Source: Jongsikchunia kroppenstedtii DSM 45133
Lineage (GTDB): Bacteria > Actinomycetota > Actinomycetes > Mycobacteriales > Mycobacteriaceae
NCBI RefSeq assembly: GCF_000380485.1
Contig: NZ_AQYG01000048.1
Span: 124,001 to 188,000 of the forward strand
Direction: 5' to 3'
DNA: 64,000 nt
Below the pieces are notes generated by a model. It saw only the letters and a program-made list of their open reading frames with translations, did no database searches and was not told the DNA's origin. The stretch's first letter is position 1. Each line of letters begins with the position of its first letter. Below are positions 39,349 through 49,247 of the stretch, one piece after another. The position numbers and the translations under genes were made by a program.

Positions 39349-40231
39349 TCGCCGGATACCGCTCGATGACCGCGACGGCCGCGGCCACCGCACCGGCCGG
39401 CGGCGGTGTCAGCGGTAGTCGGACGGCCGGCGTGGCCAGCAATCCCTGTGCATGAACCACAGCCTTGATCATCGTCGGATTAGGCTGGCCCAGAAGCGCT
39501 TCCGCGACGTCGACCAGCGGCCCGCTCAGACGGCGGGCGGTGGCGAAGTCGTCGCGCCCGCAGGCCTGAGCCAGCTCGGTGTACGCCCGCGGGATCACGT
39601 TGGCGCATGCGGTGATTCCGCCACTCGCGCCCAGCGCAAGCATCGGCGTCAGCTGGGCATCCTCGCCGCCGAGGACGGCGAAATCGTCGGGGACAGTCGA
39701 CAATAGCCGCACGGTGTCGTCGTCCACACTGCCGACCGATTGTTTGACGCCGACGATGCGCGGGTGACCGGCCAGCTCCAGCAGCGCCGGCGCATGCAGG
39801 CGAACGCCGGTGCGGTGCGGGACGTTGTAGACGAGCACGGGGATGGGCGACCGGTCGGCGACATGCAGGAAGTGCGCGACCACGCCCGACTCGGTCGGGC
39901 GGCTGTAGTACGGAACCACGACCAGCGCGGCGTCGGCTCCGAGGTCGCGCACATGGTCGACGGACCGCACCGTCGCGACAGTGTCGTTCGACCCGGCGCC
40001 GACGATCAACGGGGTGCCGGTGGCGCGGCAGACCGACACGCAGGCGGTGGCGACGGCGTCGCGTTCGTCCGGCGTGAGCGTGCTGGACTCGCCGGTCGTG
40101 CCGAGGGCGACGAGGCCGGCGGCGCCCGCATCGATCGCGCGGTGGGCGAGTGCCTCCAGGGCCCGCAGATCGATGCGCTCGTCGTCGGCGAAGGGCGTGA
40201 TCAGCGGGACGAAGATGCCGTTGAGGTCCAT
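39296..40231 (-). CDS. dapA: Dihydrodipicolinate synthase-family aldolase
   Basis: 311-aa TIM-barrel class I aldolase. It keeps the DapA catalytic set with a shift of two: Thr45-Thr46 in GTTGESS, Tyr109 in PYYSRP, Tyr135 and Arg140 in YNVPHRTG, and the Schiff-base Lys163 in VGVKQS. ATG 40231 fits the family start [14 protein letters not shown]. It is next to a divergent LysR gene rather than with dapB, so it may be a second DapA-like aldolase with another substrate. Its last 53 nt overlap the end of xerC on the opposite strand. Confidence 0.85.
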   Translation of the reverse strand: MDLNGIFVPLITPFADDERIDLRALEALAHRAIDAGAAGLVALGTTGESSTLTPDERDAVATACVSVCRATGTPLIVGAGSNDTVATVRSVDHVRDLGADAALVVVPYYSRPTESGVVAHFLHVADRSPIPVLVYNVPHRTGVRLHAPALLELAGHPRIVGVKQSVGSVDDDTVRLLSTVPDDFAVLGGEDAQLTPMLALGASGGITACANVIPRAYTELAQACGRDDFATARRLSGPLVDVAEALLGQPNPTMIKAVVHAQGLLATPAVRLPLTPPPAGAVAAAVAVIERYPAITRADAPAHALSVGAPR

Positions 40232-40289
40232 TCGTCCAGCGTGACGGCCCGCTATCAACAGGTCCAGCGACGAAAAATTCATATGACCG

Positions 40290-40302
40290 TAAGATCTACT
40301 TA
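40290..40302 (+). promoter_or_regulatory. LysR-type operator (T-N11-A)
   Basis: TAAGATCTACTTA has the T-N11-A form with inverted TAAG/CTTA arms. It overlaps the first base of the LysR start codon and lies in the 70-bp divergent gap with the dapA-like gene, as expected for an autoregulated LysR switch. Confidence 0.45.
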
Positions 40303-41213
40303 TGCTCGATCCACGTCGACTGCTGCTCCTGCGCGATCTCGCGCGCTTGGGAACCATCGCCGCGGTCGCCGAGGTGCACGCCTACACGGCGTCGGCGGTG
40401 TCTCAGCAGCTCGCGACCCTGGAACGGGAGGCCGGCTGCGCGCTGCTGCAGCGGACCGGTCGGCGCGTCGAACTGACCGATGCGGGGCGGGCGCTCGTCG
40501 GTGAGTCCGACACCGTGCTGGCGGCTTTGGAATCGGCGGCGGCCGCGGCGGTGGCCGCGGACGGGACGGTGGGCGGCCGGGTGGCTATCGGCGCGTTTCC
40601 GTCGGCCGTACGGCCGGTCGTGCTGCCCGCGATGCTGGCGATCGACGCTGCGGCGGCGCATGTCGACCTGGAGGTCGCGGAGGTCGACCCGGCCGACGCC
40701 CCGGAAGCGTTGCTGCGCAACCGATTGGACCTCGCGCTGGTCCACGACTACGACAACGTGCCGATCGAGTACGACCGCGGCATCGAGACGGCACGGTTGC
40801 TTGACGAAGAGGTGTACATCGCATCGAAAGGAGCCGTCCCGCAGACGGATTCGGGGGAGTGCGACATCGCAGCACTCGCTGAGCAGCGCTGGATCGCCGG
40901 CAGCGCCGGGACGCTCTGTCACACGATGCTGGTGCGGATGTGTCGGCACCACGGCTTCGAGCCGCGCATCGCTCATCGGATCGACGACTTCGCCGCGGTG
41001 TTGCGGCTTGTTGCCGCCGGCGCTGGGGTAGCGGTCGTACCCCAACTCGGGGCGGTGGATCGACCCGATTCGCTGACACTGACGCCGACCGGGATCCATC
41101 GGCGCACCCGACTGGCCTATGCCGCGGGCCGCGCCCGTCGGCCCGCGCTGGCGATGGTGATCGACGCGGTGCAGCAGGCGGCGGCCGGCATCGCCCGCCC
41201 GGTGCCCGGTTAG
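40302..41213 (+). CDS. LysR-family transcriptional regulator
   Basis: 303 aa. The N-terminal winged helix reads LLLLRDLARLGTIAAVAEVH then TASAVSQQLATLEREAG, the LysR recognition helix; the rest has a periplasmic-binding-like effector domain (VGGRVAIGAFPSAVRPVVLP...GAGVAVVPQLG). Divergent from the dapA-like gene, which is its probable target. Its TAG and the TAA of the convergent M23 gene share TTAG (41210-41213). Confidence 0.92.
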   Translation: MLDPRRLLLLRDLARLGTIAAVAEVHAYTASAVSQQLATLEREAGCALLQRTGRRVELTDAGRALVGESDTVLAALESAAAAAVAADGTVGGRVAIGAFPSAVRPVVLPAMLAIDAAAAHVDLEVAEVDPADAPEALLRNRLDLALVHDYDNVPIEYDRGIETARLLDEEVYIASKGAVPQTDSGECDIAALAEQRWIAGSAGTLCHTMLVRMCRHHGFEPRIAHRIDDFAAVLRLVAAGAGVAVVPQLGAVDRPDSLTLTPTGIHRRTRLAYAAGRARRPALAMVIDAVQQAAAGIARPVPG

Positions 41214-41764
41214 GGCGCGTCGCCGGGCTGCAGCGGCTTCAATCGCAACCGCAGCGCGCCGACCAGCGACAGGGGATTCACATAGGCCGCGGTCCGACCG
41301 GCACCGCGCCGTGCGCCCCAGTGCAGGCAGACGGCGGCACAGCCCGGGTGGCCGGGCTCGACCGTGCCGATCGGCGCCCCGCGGCTCACAGCCTGTCCGG
41401 CGCGAACACTCGCGCGTACCGGTTCATAAGTGGTCAGCAGACCGCTGGCATGCCGGATGGACACCGTCGGCTTGCCGGCCACCACCCCGGCGAACTGCAC
41501 GACACCCGATCCGGCCGCCAGGACCGGCTGTCCCGCGGTCGCCGCGAGGTCCAGGCCGCGATGGCCGGGCTGCCAACGCTGCTTCGGCGGGCTGAAACCC
41601 TTGGTGACCTGCGGCTTGGGCCACAGCGGCCAGCCGTACCGGCCGCGTGTCGGCTCGTCGGCGCCGGTGGTCGGGGATGGTGCGGCTGGGGCCGCCGACG
41701 CCGGTCCGGTCGCGACGACAGCGATCACCAGGGTGGCGACGAGAAGCCGGGATGCCAGGTGCAT
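41210..41764 (-). CDS. Secreted M23-family metallopeptidase
   Basis: 184-aa protein with a signal peptide (ASRLLVATLVIAVVATGPASA, cleaved after ASA) and an LytM/M23 domain. Zinc ligands are in the GHRGLDLA motif (His and Asp) and the HxH-like CLHWGAR near the C-terminus. Likely cleaves peptidoglycan cross-links outside the cell. ATG 41764 is used; GTG 41779 is possible. It sits between xerC/LysR and rpsB, like Rv2891 in M. tuberculosis. Confidence 0.88.
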   Translation of the reverse strand: MHLASRLLVATLVIAVVATGPASAAPAAPSPTTGADEPTRGRYGWPLWPKPQVTKGFSPPKQRWQPGHRGLDLAATAGQPVLAAGSGVVQFAGVVAGKPTVSIRHASGLLTTYEPVRASVRAGQAVSRGAPIGTVEPGHPGCAAVCLHWGARRGAGRTAAYVNPLSLVGALRLRLKPLQPGDAP

Positions 41765-41819
41765 ACGGATTGGACGCACGAACGCGGCGCTCGGCTCCGT
41801 CGGCGGCCGGTCTATGGAT

Positions 41820-41848
41820 TTCGTCTGCCGGCAACCTGGCCGTATACT
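41820..41848 (+). promoter_or_regulatory. Promoter of rpsB-tsf
   Basis: TTCGTC (-35) at 41820-41825 and TATACT (-10) at 41843-41848, 17 nt apart, on the plus strand. Transcription would begin near 41855 and give a leader of about 180 nt before rpsB. The element overlaps nothing coding and is the best -10 match in the region. Confidence 0.6.
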
Positions 41849-42036
41849 CGTCTGCGCACGTCACCGGGATCTGATTTCGGGGCGTGACTTCGCGTGTCTG
41901 CGCCCGGCCGGTGTTTCACCGCACCGCCGGACCACTCGAGATGGGCGGTCCCGTTCGCGGGTTCCATCTCCAGGCAGTCACCAGGGCCGGCGTCACCCGA
42001 CGACCGGCGTCAACTGCACACAAAGGAATGGCTGAC

Positions 42037-42858
42037 ATGGCAGTAGTGACCATGAAGCAGCTGCTGGACGCTGGAGCCCACTTCGGGCACCAGACCCGGC
42101 GCTGGAACCCGAAGATGAAGCGATTCATCTTCACCGACCGCAACGGCATCTACATCATCGATCTGCAGCAGACGCTGACCTACATCGATCGTGCCTACGA
42201 GTTCGTCAAGGAGACCGTCGCCCACGGCGGCACCATCCTCTTCGTCGGCACCAAGAAGCAGGCGCAGGAGTCGATCGCAGCCGAGGCCACCCGCGTCGGA
42301 ATGCCGTATGTCAACCAGCGCTGGCTGGGTGGCATGCTCACCAACTTCCAGACCGTTCACAAGCGCCTGCAGCGTCTCAAGGAACTCGAGACGATGGAGC
42401 AGACCGGTGGTTTCGAGGGCCGCACCAAGAAGGAAATCTTGATGCTGACCCGCGAGATGAACAAGCTGGACCGCACCCTCGGCGGTATCCGCGATATGGC
42501 CAAGGTGCCGTCGGCCGTGTGGGTCGTCGACACCAACAAGGAGCACATCGCGGTCGGTGAGGCGCGCAAGCTGAACATCCCGGTCATCGCGATCCTGGAC
42601 ACCAACTGCGATCCGGACCTCGTCGACTACCCGATCCCGGGCAACGACGACGCCATCCGCAGCGCCGCCCTGCTGACCCGCGTGGTCGCCTCGGCCGTCG
42701 CCGAGGGCGTGCAGGCACGGGCCGGCCAGTCGGCCGACCCGGAGGCCAAGCCGGAGATCGGCGCAGACGAGCCGCTCGCCGAGTGGGAGCAGGAGCAGCT
42801 CGCCGGCGCGATCGTCTCCGCCGACGGCGAGAAGACCGAGGCCCCGGCAGCCGAGTAA
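42037..42858 (+). CDS. rpsB: 30S ribosomal protein S2
   Basis: 273-aa S2. The sequence begins [26 protein letters not shown], contains [31 protein letters not shown]-like [19 protein letters not shown] and [10 protein letters not shown], the full S2 set. ATG 42037 gives the family start and is 9 nt after AAAGGA; the frame is open to 41884. The C-terminal tail is Glu/Ala-rich, as in mycobacteria. The operon continues with tsf after a hairpin. Confidence 0.96.
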   Translation: MAVVTMKQLLDAGAHFGHQTRRWNPKMKRFIFTDRNGIYIIDLQQTLTYIDRAYEFVKETVAHGGTILFVGTKKQAQESIAAEATRVGMPYVNQRWLGGMLTNFQTVHKRLQRLKELETMEQTGGFEGRTKKEILMLTREMNKLDRTLGGIRDMAKVPSAVWVVDTNKEHIAVGEARKLNIPVIAILDTNCDPDLVDYPIPGNDDAIRSAALLTRVVASAVAEGVQARAGQSADPEAKPEIGADEPLAEWEQEQLAGAIVSADGEKTEAPAAE

Positions 42859-42888
42859 GACCGGCGTCGAGCTTTCGATTACATGCAG

Positions 42889-42936
42889 CTGCGGCCGGAG
42901 TGCGAGCGATGAACATCGCTTGAACTCCGGCCGTAG
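42889..42936 (+). terminator. Hairpin between rpsB and tsf
   Basis: CTGCGGCCGGAGT (42889-42901) pairs with ACTCCGGCCGTAG (42924-42936) with one G-U pair, enclosing a second stem AGCGAT/ATCGCT (42905-42920). The structure is strong, but no T-run follows. It may attenuate tsf or protect the rpsB mRNA end. Confidence 0.55.
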
Positions 42937-43028
42937 CTCGCGTGAAAGCACGTTGAAAATCGTTGTACTGCAAGCGGTTCGCCTGCGAGGCTGACTGCTG
43001 GATAACACAGAATGAGGAGGTTCGCGCA

Positions 43029-43853
43029 ATGGCGAACTACACCGCCGCCGACGTCAAGCGGCTTCGTGAGCTCACCGGCTCCGGAATGATGGACTGCAAG
43101 AAGGCGCTCGAGGAGTCGGCCGGCGACTTCGACAAGGCCGTCGAGATCCTGCGCATCAAGGGCGCCAAGGACGTGGGCAAGCGCGCCGAGCGTTCGACCG
43201 CCGAGGGCCTGGTCGCCGCCCGTGACGGCGTGATGATCGAGATCAACTCGGAGACCGACTTCGTCGCCAAGAACGCCGAGTTCCAGGCGCTGGCCGACCA
43301 GATCGTCGACGCCGCCGTGGCCGCCAAGACCTCGGATGTCGAGGAGCTCAAGGCCGCGAAGCTGGGCGACGGCACCGTTGCCGAGGCCGTCGCCGCGCTA
43401 TCGGCGAAGATCGGCGAGAAGCTGGAGCTGCGTCGCGTCGTGTCCTACGACGGCAACGTCGCGGTCTACCTGCACAAGAAGGCGTCGGACCTGCCGCCGT
43501 CGGTGGGTGTGCTGGTGCAGTTCAACGGCGACGGCGACACCGCCGCCGAGGCTGCCCGCGGCGCCGCGATGCAGGTCGCCGCACTCAAGGCGAAGTACGT
43601 CTCGCGCGAGGATGTCCCGGCCGACGTCGTCGAGTCCGAGCGCAACATCGCCGAGCAGACCGCGAAGGAAGAGGGCAAGCCCGAGGCCGCGCTGCCGAAG
43701 ATCGTCGAGGGTCGCGTCAACGGCTTCTACAAGGATGTCGTGCTGATCGACCAGCCGTCGGTGCAGGACAACAAGAAGTCCGTCGGCGCACTGCTGAAGG
43801 ACGCGGGCGCCGAGGTGACCGCGTTCAGCCGCTTCGAGGTCGGCCAGGCCTAG
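43029..43853 (+). CDS. tsf: Elongation factor Ts
   Basis: 274-aa exchange factor for EF-Tu. Starts [26 protein letters not shown], the family signature, and contains [23 protein letters not shown] and [19 protein letters not shown] 43029 follows ATGAGGAGG. The length is normal for actinobacteria (about 270 aa). It ends 14 nt before a 74-nt palindrome. Confidence 0.97.
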   Translation: MANYTAADVKRLRELTGSGMMDCKKALEESAGDFDKAVEILRIKGAKDVGKRAERSTAEGLVAARDGVMIEINSETDFVAKNAEFQALADQIVDAAVAAKTSDVEELKAAKLGDGTVAEAVAALSAKIGEKLELRRVVSYDGNVAVYLHKKASDLPPSVGVLVQFNGDGDTAAEAARGAAMQVAALKAKYVSREDVPADVVESERNIAEQTAKEEGKPEAALPKIVEGRVNGFYKDVVLIDQPSVQDNKKSVGALLKDAGAEVTAFSRFEVGQA

Positions 43854-43866
43854 CAGGCACCCAACA

Positions 43867-43940
43867 CGAAATCCGCGCCACTTGTGGAGATCCGCGCCGG
43901 CTGTAACCGGCGCGAATCCACGAAAGTGGCGCGGATTTCG
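43867..43940 (+). terminator. 74-bp palindrome between convergent genes
   Basis: The outer arms CGAAATCCGCGCCACTT and AAGTGGCGCGGATTTCG are perfect complements (17 bp). The inside continues as a second stem CGCGCCGG/CCGGCGCG around CTGTAA. It sits 13 nt after tsf and 14 nt before the stop of the opposing SMP-30-like gene, the classical place for a bidirectional terminator. Confidence 0.7.
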
Positions 43941-43954
43941 CGTTTCCGGGCCGA

Positions 43955-44908
43955 TTAGCGCAGTGTCAGCTTCAGGACGTCGCCGGTCTCGCTGTCGGCG
44001 ATCAGTACGTCCGGGTCGCGAGGGGACACCGCGACCGATGTCAGCGGTACGCCGACGCTCGTCGAACACCGCTGCGTCCCATCGAGATTGACCGTGATCA
44101 GTTGGCCGAGAGTGGAGGCGATGGCCACTCGTGACGGACTCAGGGCAGCGATGTCATCGATGACGCCGGGCAACGGAGCGGCAGCGTCCGCCGCGACGGT
44201 GGTGGCTGCGGGGTCGGTGATCGGGACGCGCAGCAGACGGCCGCTGAGGCTCTCGGTCATCGTCACGTAGACGGCGCCGCCGATGATCGCGATCCCGTTC
44301 ATTCCGGTGCCGTTGATCGTTGCGGACGGCGCGAGGTTCTTGGGGGCATGTGCTGACCAGGCTTGGTCGATCAGCCCATGGCGATCGACGCGCACCACCC
44401 CAAGATTGCTGTCGGCCACATACGCGTTGCCTGCAGAATCCAGGGCCAGGCCGTTCGGCATGCCCAATCCGGTGGCGAAAATCTGCGGATGCGGTTGCCG
44501 CGCAGCAGGATCGAATCGCAGGATGCGCCCCGTGCGGGGCAGTCCGGGGATAATGTTGAGTGTGGTATCGCCGGAATTGACATACATCTGATGGTTCGGC
44601 CCCATTCGAATCGCACCCGGGGATTCGACGGCCACCGTGCCGGTTGGTCGTCCGGAGGGGTCGTATCGGTCGACTCGGTTCTGCAGGGAGCGCGTGACCC
44701 ATAGATCGCCGCGGTCGTCATAACCCACGTTCTCGGCCCAGGAGACTCCGGGAATCGGTGCGGCGACGAATCGGCTGACGCTTGCCGCCGGGCAGTGGCC
44801 CGAGGATTCTGGCTGCGCGATGGCCGACGGCGCTGCCGCGATGACCGCAGTGGCCGCCGCGGCGACCGTTGCAATGATCGAGACCAGGCGGATGGATTGG
44901 CCGGACAA
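43955..44908 (-). CDS. Secreted SMP-30/gluconolactonase-like beta-propeller protein
   Basis: 317-aa protein with a signal peptide (LVSIIATVAAAATAVIAAAPSA, cleaved after AIA) and repeated propeller blades: ENVGYDDRGDLWVTRSLQNR, GAIRMGPNHQMYVN, MPNGLALDSAGNAYVADSN, MNGIAIIGGAVYVT, ALSPSRVAIAS. The blade spacing matches SMP-30/LRE-type six-bladed propellers. TTG start with GGGAGG before it. Function unknown. Divergent from a TetR gene (gap 44909-44964, AT-rich). Confidence 0.8.
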   Translation of the reverse strand: MSGQSIRLVSIIATVAAAATAVIAAAPSAIAQPESSGHCPAASVSRFVAAPIPGVSWAENVGYDDRGDLWVTRSLQNRVDRYDPSGRPTGTVAVESPGAIRMGPNHQMYVNSGDTTLNIIPGLPRTGRILRFDPAARQPHPQIFATGLGMPNGLALDSAGNAYVADSNLGVVRVDRHGLIDQAWSAHAPKNLAPSATINGTGMNGIAIIGGAVYVTMTESLSGRLLRVPITDPAATTVAADAAAPLPGVIDDIAALSPSRVAIASTLGQLITVNLDGTQRCSTSVGVPLTSVAVSPRDPDVLIADSETGDVLKLTLR

Positions 44909-44964
44909 AGTACCTCCCAGGTATATTTAAGCGACATGACGTAGCGTAATTGATCGGCGGGCTG

Positions 44965-45549
44965 ATGGGAACAACGAAACGACGGTCGGTGGGTCGCCCC
45001 GTCGATCCGGGCCTGAGCGCTCGCATCGACGAGGTCACCCTGCGGATGCTCGACGAGTCGGGCTATCACGGGCTGACGATCAGCGGTGTCGCGGCGGCGG
45101 CGGGTGTGCCGCGGTCGACCTTGTACCGCCGGGGGAAGACCAAGGCGGCACTGGTGGTGTCGGCGATTTCCGAGCTGGTGCCGCCCCTCCGTGACCCCGT
45201 CTCCGATGATCCACTACGGGACTTGTCGGATCTGGTGGTCGACTTCGTCGAGGCGTTCGTCGGCAGCGGGCACGCGGCAGTGGTGATGGAATTGCATGCC
45301 CGCGCGTATGGGGATCCGGAGCTCGCTGAGCTGGTGCGACGCTACTTGGTGCCGCGCGGCGAGACAGTCGACGCGGTGCTCGCCCGCGCGGCCGCCGCCG
45401 GCCTCCTGGATCGGCGCGTCACCCCGGATATGGTGCGCGACTTGCTCCTCGGGCCGCTGCTCTACCGCTGGCTGGTACCCAAGGAAATCTTCGACCGCGG
45501 CACTGCGATGGCGATGACGGAAGCGGTCTTGCGCGGTATTAGAGCCTGA
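44965..45549 (+). CDS. TetR-family transcriptional regulator
   Basis: 194 aa (ATG 44965; TTG 44950 possible). N-terminal helix-turn-helix: GLTISGVAAAAGVPRSTLYRR, the TetR recognition helix. The C-terminal domain has ERGG-like GRPVDPGL before it and ends with the LVPKEIFDRG region. The divergent neighbour is the SMP-30-like gene, the probable target. It is convergent with the serine-hydrolase gene, 9 nt apart. Confidence 0.88.
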   Translation: MGTTKRRSVGRPVDPGLSARIDEVTLRMLDESGYHGLTISGVAAAAGVPRSTLYRRGKTKAALVVSAISELVPPLRDPVSDDPLRDLSDLVVDFVEAFVGSGHAAVVMELHARAYGDPELAELVRRYLVPRGETVDAVLARAAAAGLLDRRVTPDMVRDLLLGPLLYRWLVPKEIFDRGTAMAMTEAVLRGIRA

Positions 45550-45558
45550 ACAGCGTGA

Positions 45559-46935
45559 TCACCGCAGGGGGACCACCGCGGCGATGCGATTCATCAGGAC
45601 GTTGTAGCCGTTCGCGTTCGCATGCGGTCCGGGTTTGCCGCTGGTGATCAGGCCGCCGGCGAGTCCGCGCCGCGGATCGGCCCAGCCGGCGACGTCGATC
45701 AGGCCCATGTGCCCGAACGATCCTGCGGTGTCCCGGCCGAACGGGCCGGATCGCTTGCCGCCCAGCATGAATCCCGAGCCCCAGCGCATGGGACGCAGGC
45801 CGACCGAGATGTCCGGGCGGGTCAGCGTGGTGGGTATCAGTGCGCGTTCCAGCGTCTGCGGCTGCAGGACCTGCACGCCGTCCATCTCGCCGCCACGCCG
45901 GAGTATCTCGTAGAACTTCGAGAGCTCCTGTGCAGTCGACACGCCGCTGCTGGACGGCACCACCGCGGTCAGGAAGCGCGGGTCGTTCGTCATCGCGATC
46001 ACCTTGCCGAGCCCGCCGCCGATCGCCTTGCGGAACATCGTCAGGAACGGCTCGGGGACCTCGCGGGCGGTGTGATGGCTGAGGGCCACCAGCGGCACTT
46101 CGTCCGGCAGCACGCCGAAGTTGTTCCAGCGGAACCCCAGCGGGGTGAGCACCTCGTCGGCCAGGATGTCGCGGATGCTGCGGCCGGTCGCGGCCTGCAC
46201 GATCTCGCGCACCAGGAAGCCGAACGTCAGCGCGTGATAGACCGAGATGAGCCCGGGGCGATACTGCGGCTTCTGTGCGCATAGTTGCGCTACCGCGAAG
46301 TCGGAGTCGCTGACATGGTCCAGATCCGTTGCGCTGCCGGTGTATCGACCATCCGCGTCGGTGCCGCCCATCATCAGCGGCACGCCGGCCCGGTGACCCA
46401 GCACGTGCGCGATCGTGGTGCGGTCCTTGCCGTGGCTGGTGTAACCCGGCAGGTAGTCGCAGACGTGGGCGTCGAGGGCGAGGTCACCGCGTTCGATCAG
46501 CCGGTGCATGACGACGCTGGCGAACCCCTTGGCCGCCGAGTAGACGCAGTACGGGGTGTCCGGGGTGACGACGACCTTCTCGACGTCAGGATCGCCGCCG
46601 ATCGCGTCCTGGAAGGGAGCGGGCTTCGGCGCATTGCCGATGCTGTGGCCGATGGAGCGATTGAGGATGATCTCGCCGTCGACGCGCAGGCACAGCTGCA
46701 TCGCCGGATTCACGCCGACCCGGTACCAGTCGCGGACCGCCTGCCAGATCCATTCGACGTTGATGTCGCTGGGCGCCTCGTCGCCGATCGTCGTGACTGC
46801 GTCGAGGTCTGCGGGCACCGCTATCCGCAGATCGACGGGCTGGGCGGGCGCGCTGGATGTTGTGGCCGACACAGTTGCGAACAGTACCGGCCGCGCTGCG
46901 TGCCGAATGTTGGGCCGGTACCGGGGCCGCCACAT
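45559..46935 (-). CDS. Serine hydrolase, beta-lactamase/esterase family
   Basis: 458-aa class-C-type hydrolase. The S-x-x-K motif is Ser133-Lys136 (YSAAKG), the Tyr233 of Y-x-N-like VYHALT follows, and a C-terminal GHMG stands in for the KTG box. Similar proteins are carboxylesterases, transesterases (EstA/LipL type) or D-aminopeptidases. ATG 46935 gives a sensible start; the open frame to 48414 beyond it is a shadow over pyrH and frr. No signal peptide is obvious. Substrate unknown. Confidence 0.85.
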   Translation of the reverse strand: MWRPRYRPNIRHAARPVLFATVSATTSSAPAQPVDLRIAVPADLDAVTTIGDEAPSDINVEWIWQAVRDWYRVGVNPAMQLCLRVDGEIILNRSIGHSIGNAPKPAPFQDAIGGDPDVEKVVVTPDTPYCVYSAAKGFASVVMHRLIERGDLALDAHVCDYLPGYTSHGKDRTTIAHVLGHRAGVPLMMGGTDADGRYTGSATDLDHVSDSDFAVAQLCAQKPQYRPGLISVYHALTFGFLVREIVQAATGRSIRDILADEVLTPLGFRWNNFGVLPDEVPLVALSHHTAREVPEPFLTMFRKAIGGGLGKVIAMTNDPRFLTAVVPSSSGVSTAQELSKFYEILRRGGEMDGVQVLQPQTLERALIPTTLTRPDISVGLRPMRWGSGFMLGGKRSGPFGRDTAGSFGHMGLIDVAGWADPRRGLAGGLITSGKPGPHANANGYNVLMNRIAAVVPLR

Positions 46936-47016
46936 AGGATGAACCCGATAATTTCTTACTTGCATAAAAGATGCCAGAAAGCGCCAAGCCCCGAACAGTG
47001 AGGATGCAAGCCCAGG

Positions 47017-47775
47017 ATGACGAACGCCGTACGCCCCAACGAACCGAACCGCGTCGAGGCCGTCGCGCGCGGCGCGTATTCGCGGGTGATGCTCAAGCTG
47101 GGCGGTGAGATGTTCGGCGGAGGCAAGGTCGGGCTCGATCCGGACGTGCTGTCCACGGTCGCCGATCAGATCGCCGAGGTCGCGCGGTCGGGGGTGCAGG
47201 TGGCGGTGGTCATCGGCGGCGGCAATTTCTTCCGCGGCGCCGAACTGCAGCAGCGCGGCCTGGAGCGGGCCCGCTCGGATTACATGGGCATGCTCGGCAC
47301 GGTGATGAATTGCCTTGCTCTGCAGGACTTTCTGGAGAAGCGGGAGATTCCGACCCGCGTGCAGACCGCGATTACGATGGGTCAGGTCGCCGAGCCGTAT
47401 CTGCCGCTGCGGGCCCAGCGGCATCTGGAGAAGGGGCGCGTGGTCATCTTCGGCGCCGGCATGGGTATGCCGTATTTCTCCACCGACACGACCGCCGCGC
47501 AGCGGGCGCTGGAGATCAAGGCCGAGGTCGTGCTGATGGCGAAGGCGGTCGACGGGGTCTACAGCGACGATCCGCGCACCAACCCGGAGGCCGAGCTGTT
47601 CACCTCGATCACCCACCAAGAGGTGCTCGAGCGGGGCCTGAAGGTCGCCGATGCCACCGCATTCAGCCTGTGCATGGACAACAACATGCCGATGCTGGTT
47701 TTCAACCTCTTGCAGGAGGGCAATATCGCTCGCGCCGTGGCGGGTGAGAAGATCGGAACGCTTGTTGCGTCCTGA
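47017..47775 (+). CDS. pyrH: Uridylate kinase
   Basis: 252-aa UMP kinase of the amino-acid-kinase fold. It shows [36 protein letters not shown]-like [33 protein letters not shown] and a DGVYSDDPR motif. The N-terminal extension of about 20 residues is usual in mycobacteria. frr follows after 33 nt. Confidence 0.97.
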   Translation: MTNAVRPNEPNRVEAVARGAYSRVMLKLGGEMFGGGKVGLDPDVLSTVADQIAEVARSGVQVAVVIGGGNFFRGAELQQRGLERARSDYMGMLGTVMNCLALQDFLEKREIPTRVQTAITMGQVAEPYLPLRAQRHLEKGRVVIFGAGMGMPYFSTDTTAAQRALEIKAEVVLMAKAVDGVYSDDPRTNPEAELFTSITHQEVLERGLKVADATAFSLCMDNNMPMLVFNLLQEGNIARAVAGEKIGTLVAS

Positions 47776-47808
47776 ACCCGGACCTGCGCACACAGAAAGG
47801 GACATCCC

Positions 47809-48366
47809 GTGATCGATGAGGCGCTGCTCGATGCCGAAGAGAAGATGGAGAAGGCGGTAAGCGTCGCCCGCGACGATATGGGTTCGGTCCGCACCGGTCG
47901 GGCCAATCCGGCGATGTTCAACAGGATCGCGATCGATTACTACGGCTCGATGACCCCGATCACCCAGGTCTCGTCGATCACCGCGCCCGAGGCGCGCATG
48001 CTCATCATCAAGCCGTACGAGCCGTCGTCGTTGGATCCGATCATCACCGCGATCCGCAACTCCGACCTCGGCGTCAACCCGACCGATGACGGCAACGTCA
48101 TCCGTGTGACCATCCCGCAGCTCACCGAGGACCGCCGGAAGGAACTGGTCAAGCAGGTGAAGTCGAAGGGCGAGGACGCCAAGGTCGCGATCCGCAACGT
48201 GCGCCGCAAGGCCGTCGACGAGCTCAAGCGCATCCAGAAGGACGGCGAGGCGGGCGAGGACGAGGTGACGCGCGCCGAGAAGGAGCTCGACAAGACCACA
48301 TCCGGCTATGTCGCCCAGGTCGACGATCTGGTGAAGCACAAAGAGAGCGAACTGCTCGAGGTATGA
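47809..48366 (+). CDS. frr: Ribosome recycling factor
   Basis: 185-aa factor that splits post-termination ribosomes with EF-G. Family motifs are [35 protein letters not shown], and the C-terminal [23 protein letters not shown] start after AAAGGG. It overlaps cdsA by 4 nt. Confidence 0.97.
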   Translation: MIDEALLDAEEKMEKAVSVARDDMGSVRTGRANPAMFNRIAIDYYGSMTPITQVSSITAPEARMLIIKPYEPSSLDPIITAIRNSDLGVNPTDDGNVIRVTIPQLTEDRRKELVKQVKSKGEDAKVAIRNVRRKAVDELKRIQKDGEAGEDEVTRAEKELDKTTSGYVAQVDDLVKHKESELLEV

Positions 48367-49247
48367 GCGCCGACGACGGAGCCGCCGCCGGGTCGCCGGA
48401 CACTGACGCCGCACCGGCCGAGAAGAAGTCCCGAGCCGGGCGGAATCTGCCTGCCGCGCTCGCCGTCGGCTGCAGCCTGGGCGGCGCCCTCATCGTCATC
48501 CTGATCTTCGCGCCGAAGGTGATGGTCGGCGTGATCGCCGTGGCGATCGCGATCGCCTCGTGGGAGGTGACCAAGCGGCTCCGGCAGGCGGGCATCGAGG
48601 TCGCGATCGTGCCGGTGCTGGTCGGTGGCCAGGCGATGGTCTGGTCGGCCTGGCCCTGGCATGTCACCGGGCTACTGGTCTCGTTCGTCGCCACCGTTCT
48701 GGTCTGCATGATCTGGAAGTTGTTGGCGCAGGGGCTGAATGCCGCGCCGGTCAACTATCTGCGCGACCTCGCGATCACCGTGCTCGTGCTGGCCTGGCTG
48801 CCGCTGCTGATCTCGTTCGGTGTGCTGATGGTCAATCAAGATCAGGGCGCCGATCGGGTATTCACCTTGATCATCGTGGTCGTGTGCTCGGATGTCGGCG
48901 GGTATGTCGCCGGCGTGCTGTTCGGCCGCCATCCGATGGCGCCGGCGATCAGCCCCAAGAAGTCCTGGGAAGGCATGGTCGGCTCCCTGCTCTTCGGCAC
49001 CGTCGGCGCCATCCTGTGCGTCACCTTCCTGCTTGATACCCACCCGTGGATCGGCGCGGTGCTCGGCCCGGTGCTTGTCGTCTGCGCGACGCTGGGCGAT
49101 CTCGTCGAGTCGCAGGTCAAGCGCGACATGGGAATCAAGGACATGGGCAGTCTGCTGCCCGGCCACGGCGGCATCATGGATCGCCTCGATTCGCTGCTTC
49201 CGTCCGCATTCGTGGTGTGGGCCATCCTCACAGCCGCTTTGAGCTGA
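48363..49247 (+). CDS. cdsA: Phosphatidate cytidylyltransferase
   Basis: 294-aa integral membrane enzyme making CDP-diacylglycerol for phospholipid synthesis. A polar head of about 25 residues precedes eight hydrophobic segments; the CDS signature [28 protein letters not shown] is read from about residue 250 and carries the two metal-binding aspartates. Overlaps frr by 4 nt (ATGA) and, at its end, the convergent egtD by 20 nt. Confidence 0.95.
   Translation: MSADDGAAAGSPDTDAAPAEKKSRAGRNLPAALAVGCSLGGALIVILIFAPKVMVGVIAVAIAIASWEVTKRLRQAGIEVAIVPVLVGGQAMVWSAWPWHVTGLLVSFVATVLVCMIWKLLAQGLNAAPVNYLRDLAITVLVLAWLPLLISFGVLMVNQDQGADRVFTLIIVVVCSDVGGYVAGVLFGRHPMAPAISPKKSWEGMVGSLLFGTVGAILCVTFLLDTHPWIGAVLGPVLVVCATLGDLVESQVKRDMGIKDMGSLLPGHGGIMDRLDSLLPSAFVVWAILTAALS

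Noticed and set aside
46936-48414. A 951-codon minus-strand open frame that extends the serine hydrolase gene over pyrH and frr.
   Set aside because: The extra part lies antisense to two certain essential genes and has no family resemblance; it is a GC-rich shadow. The hydrolase is complete from ATG 46935.
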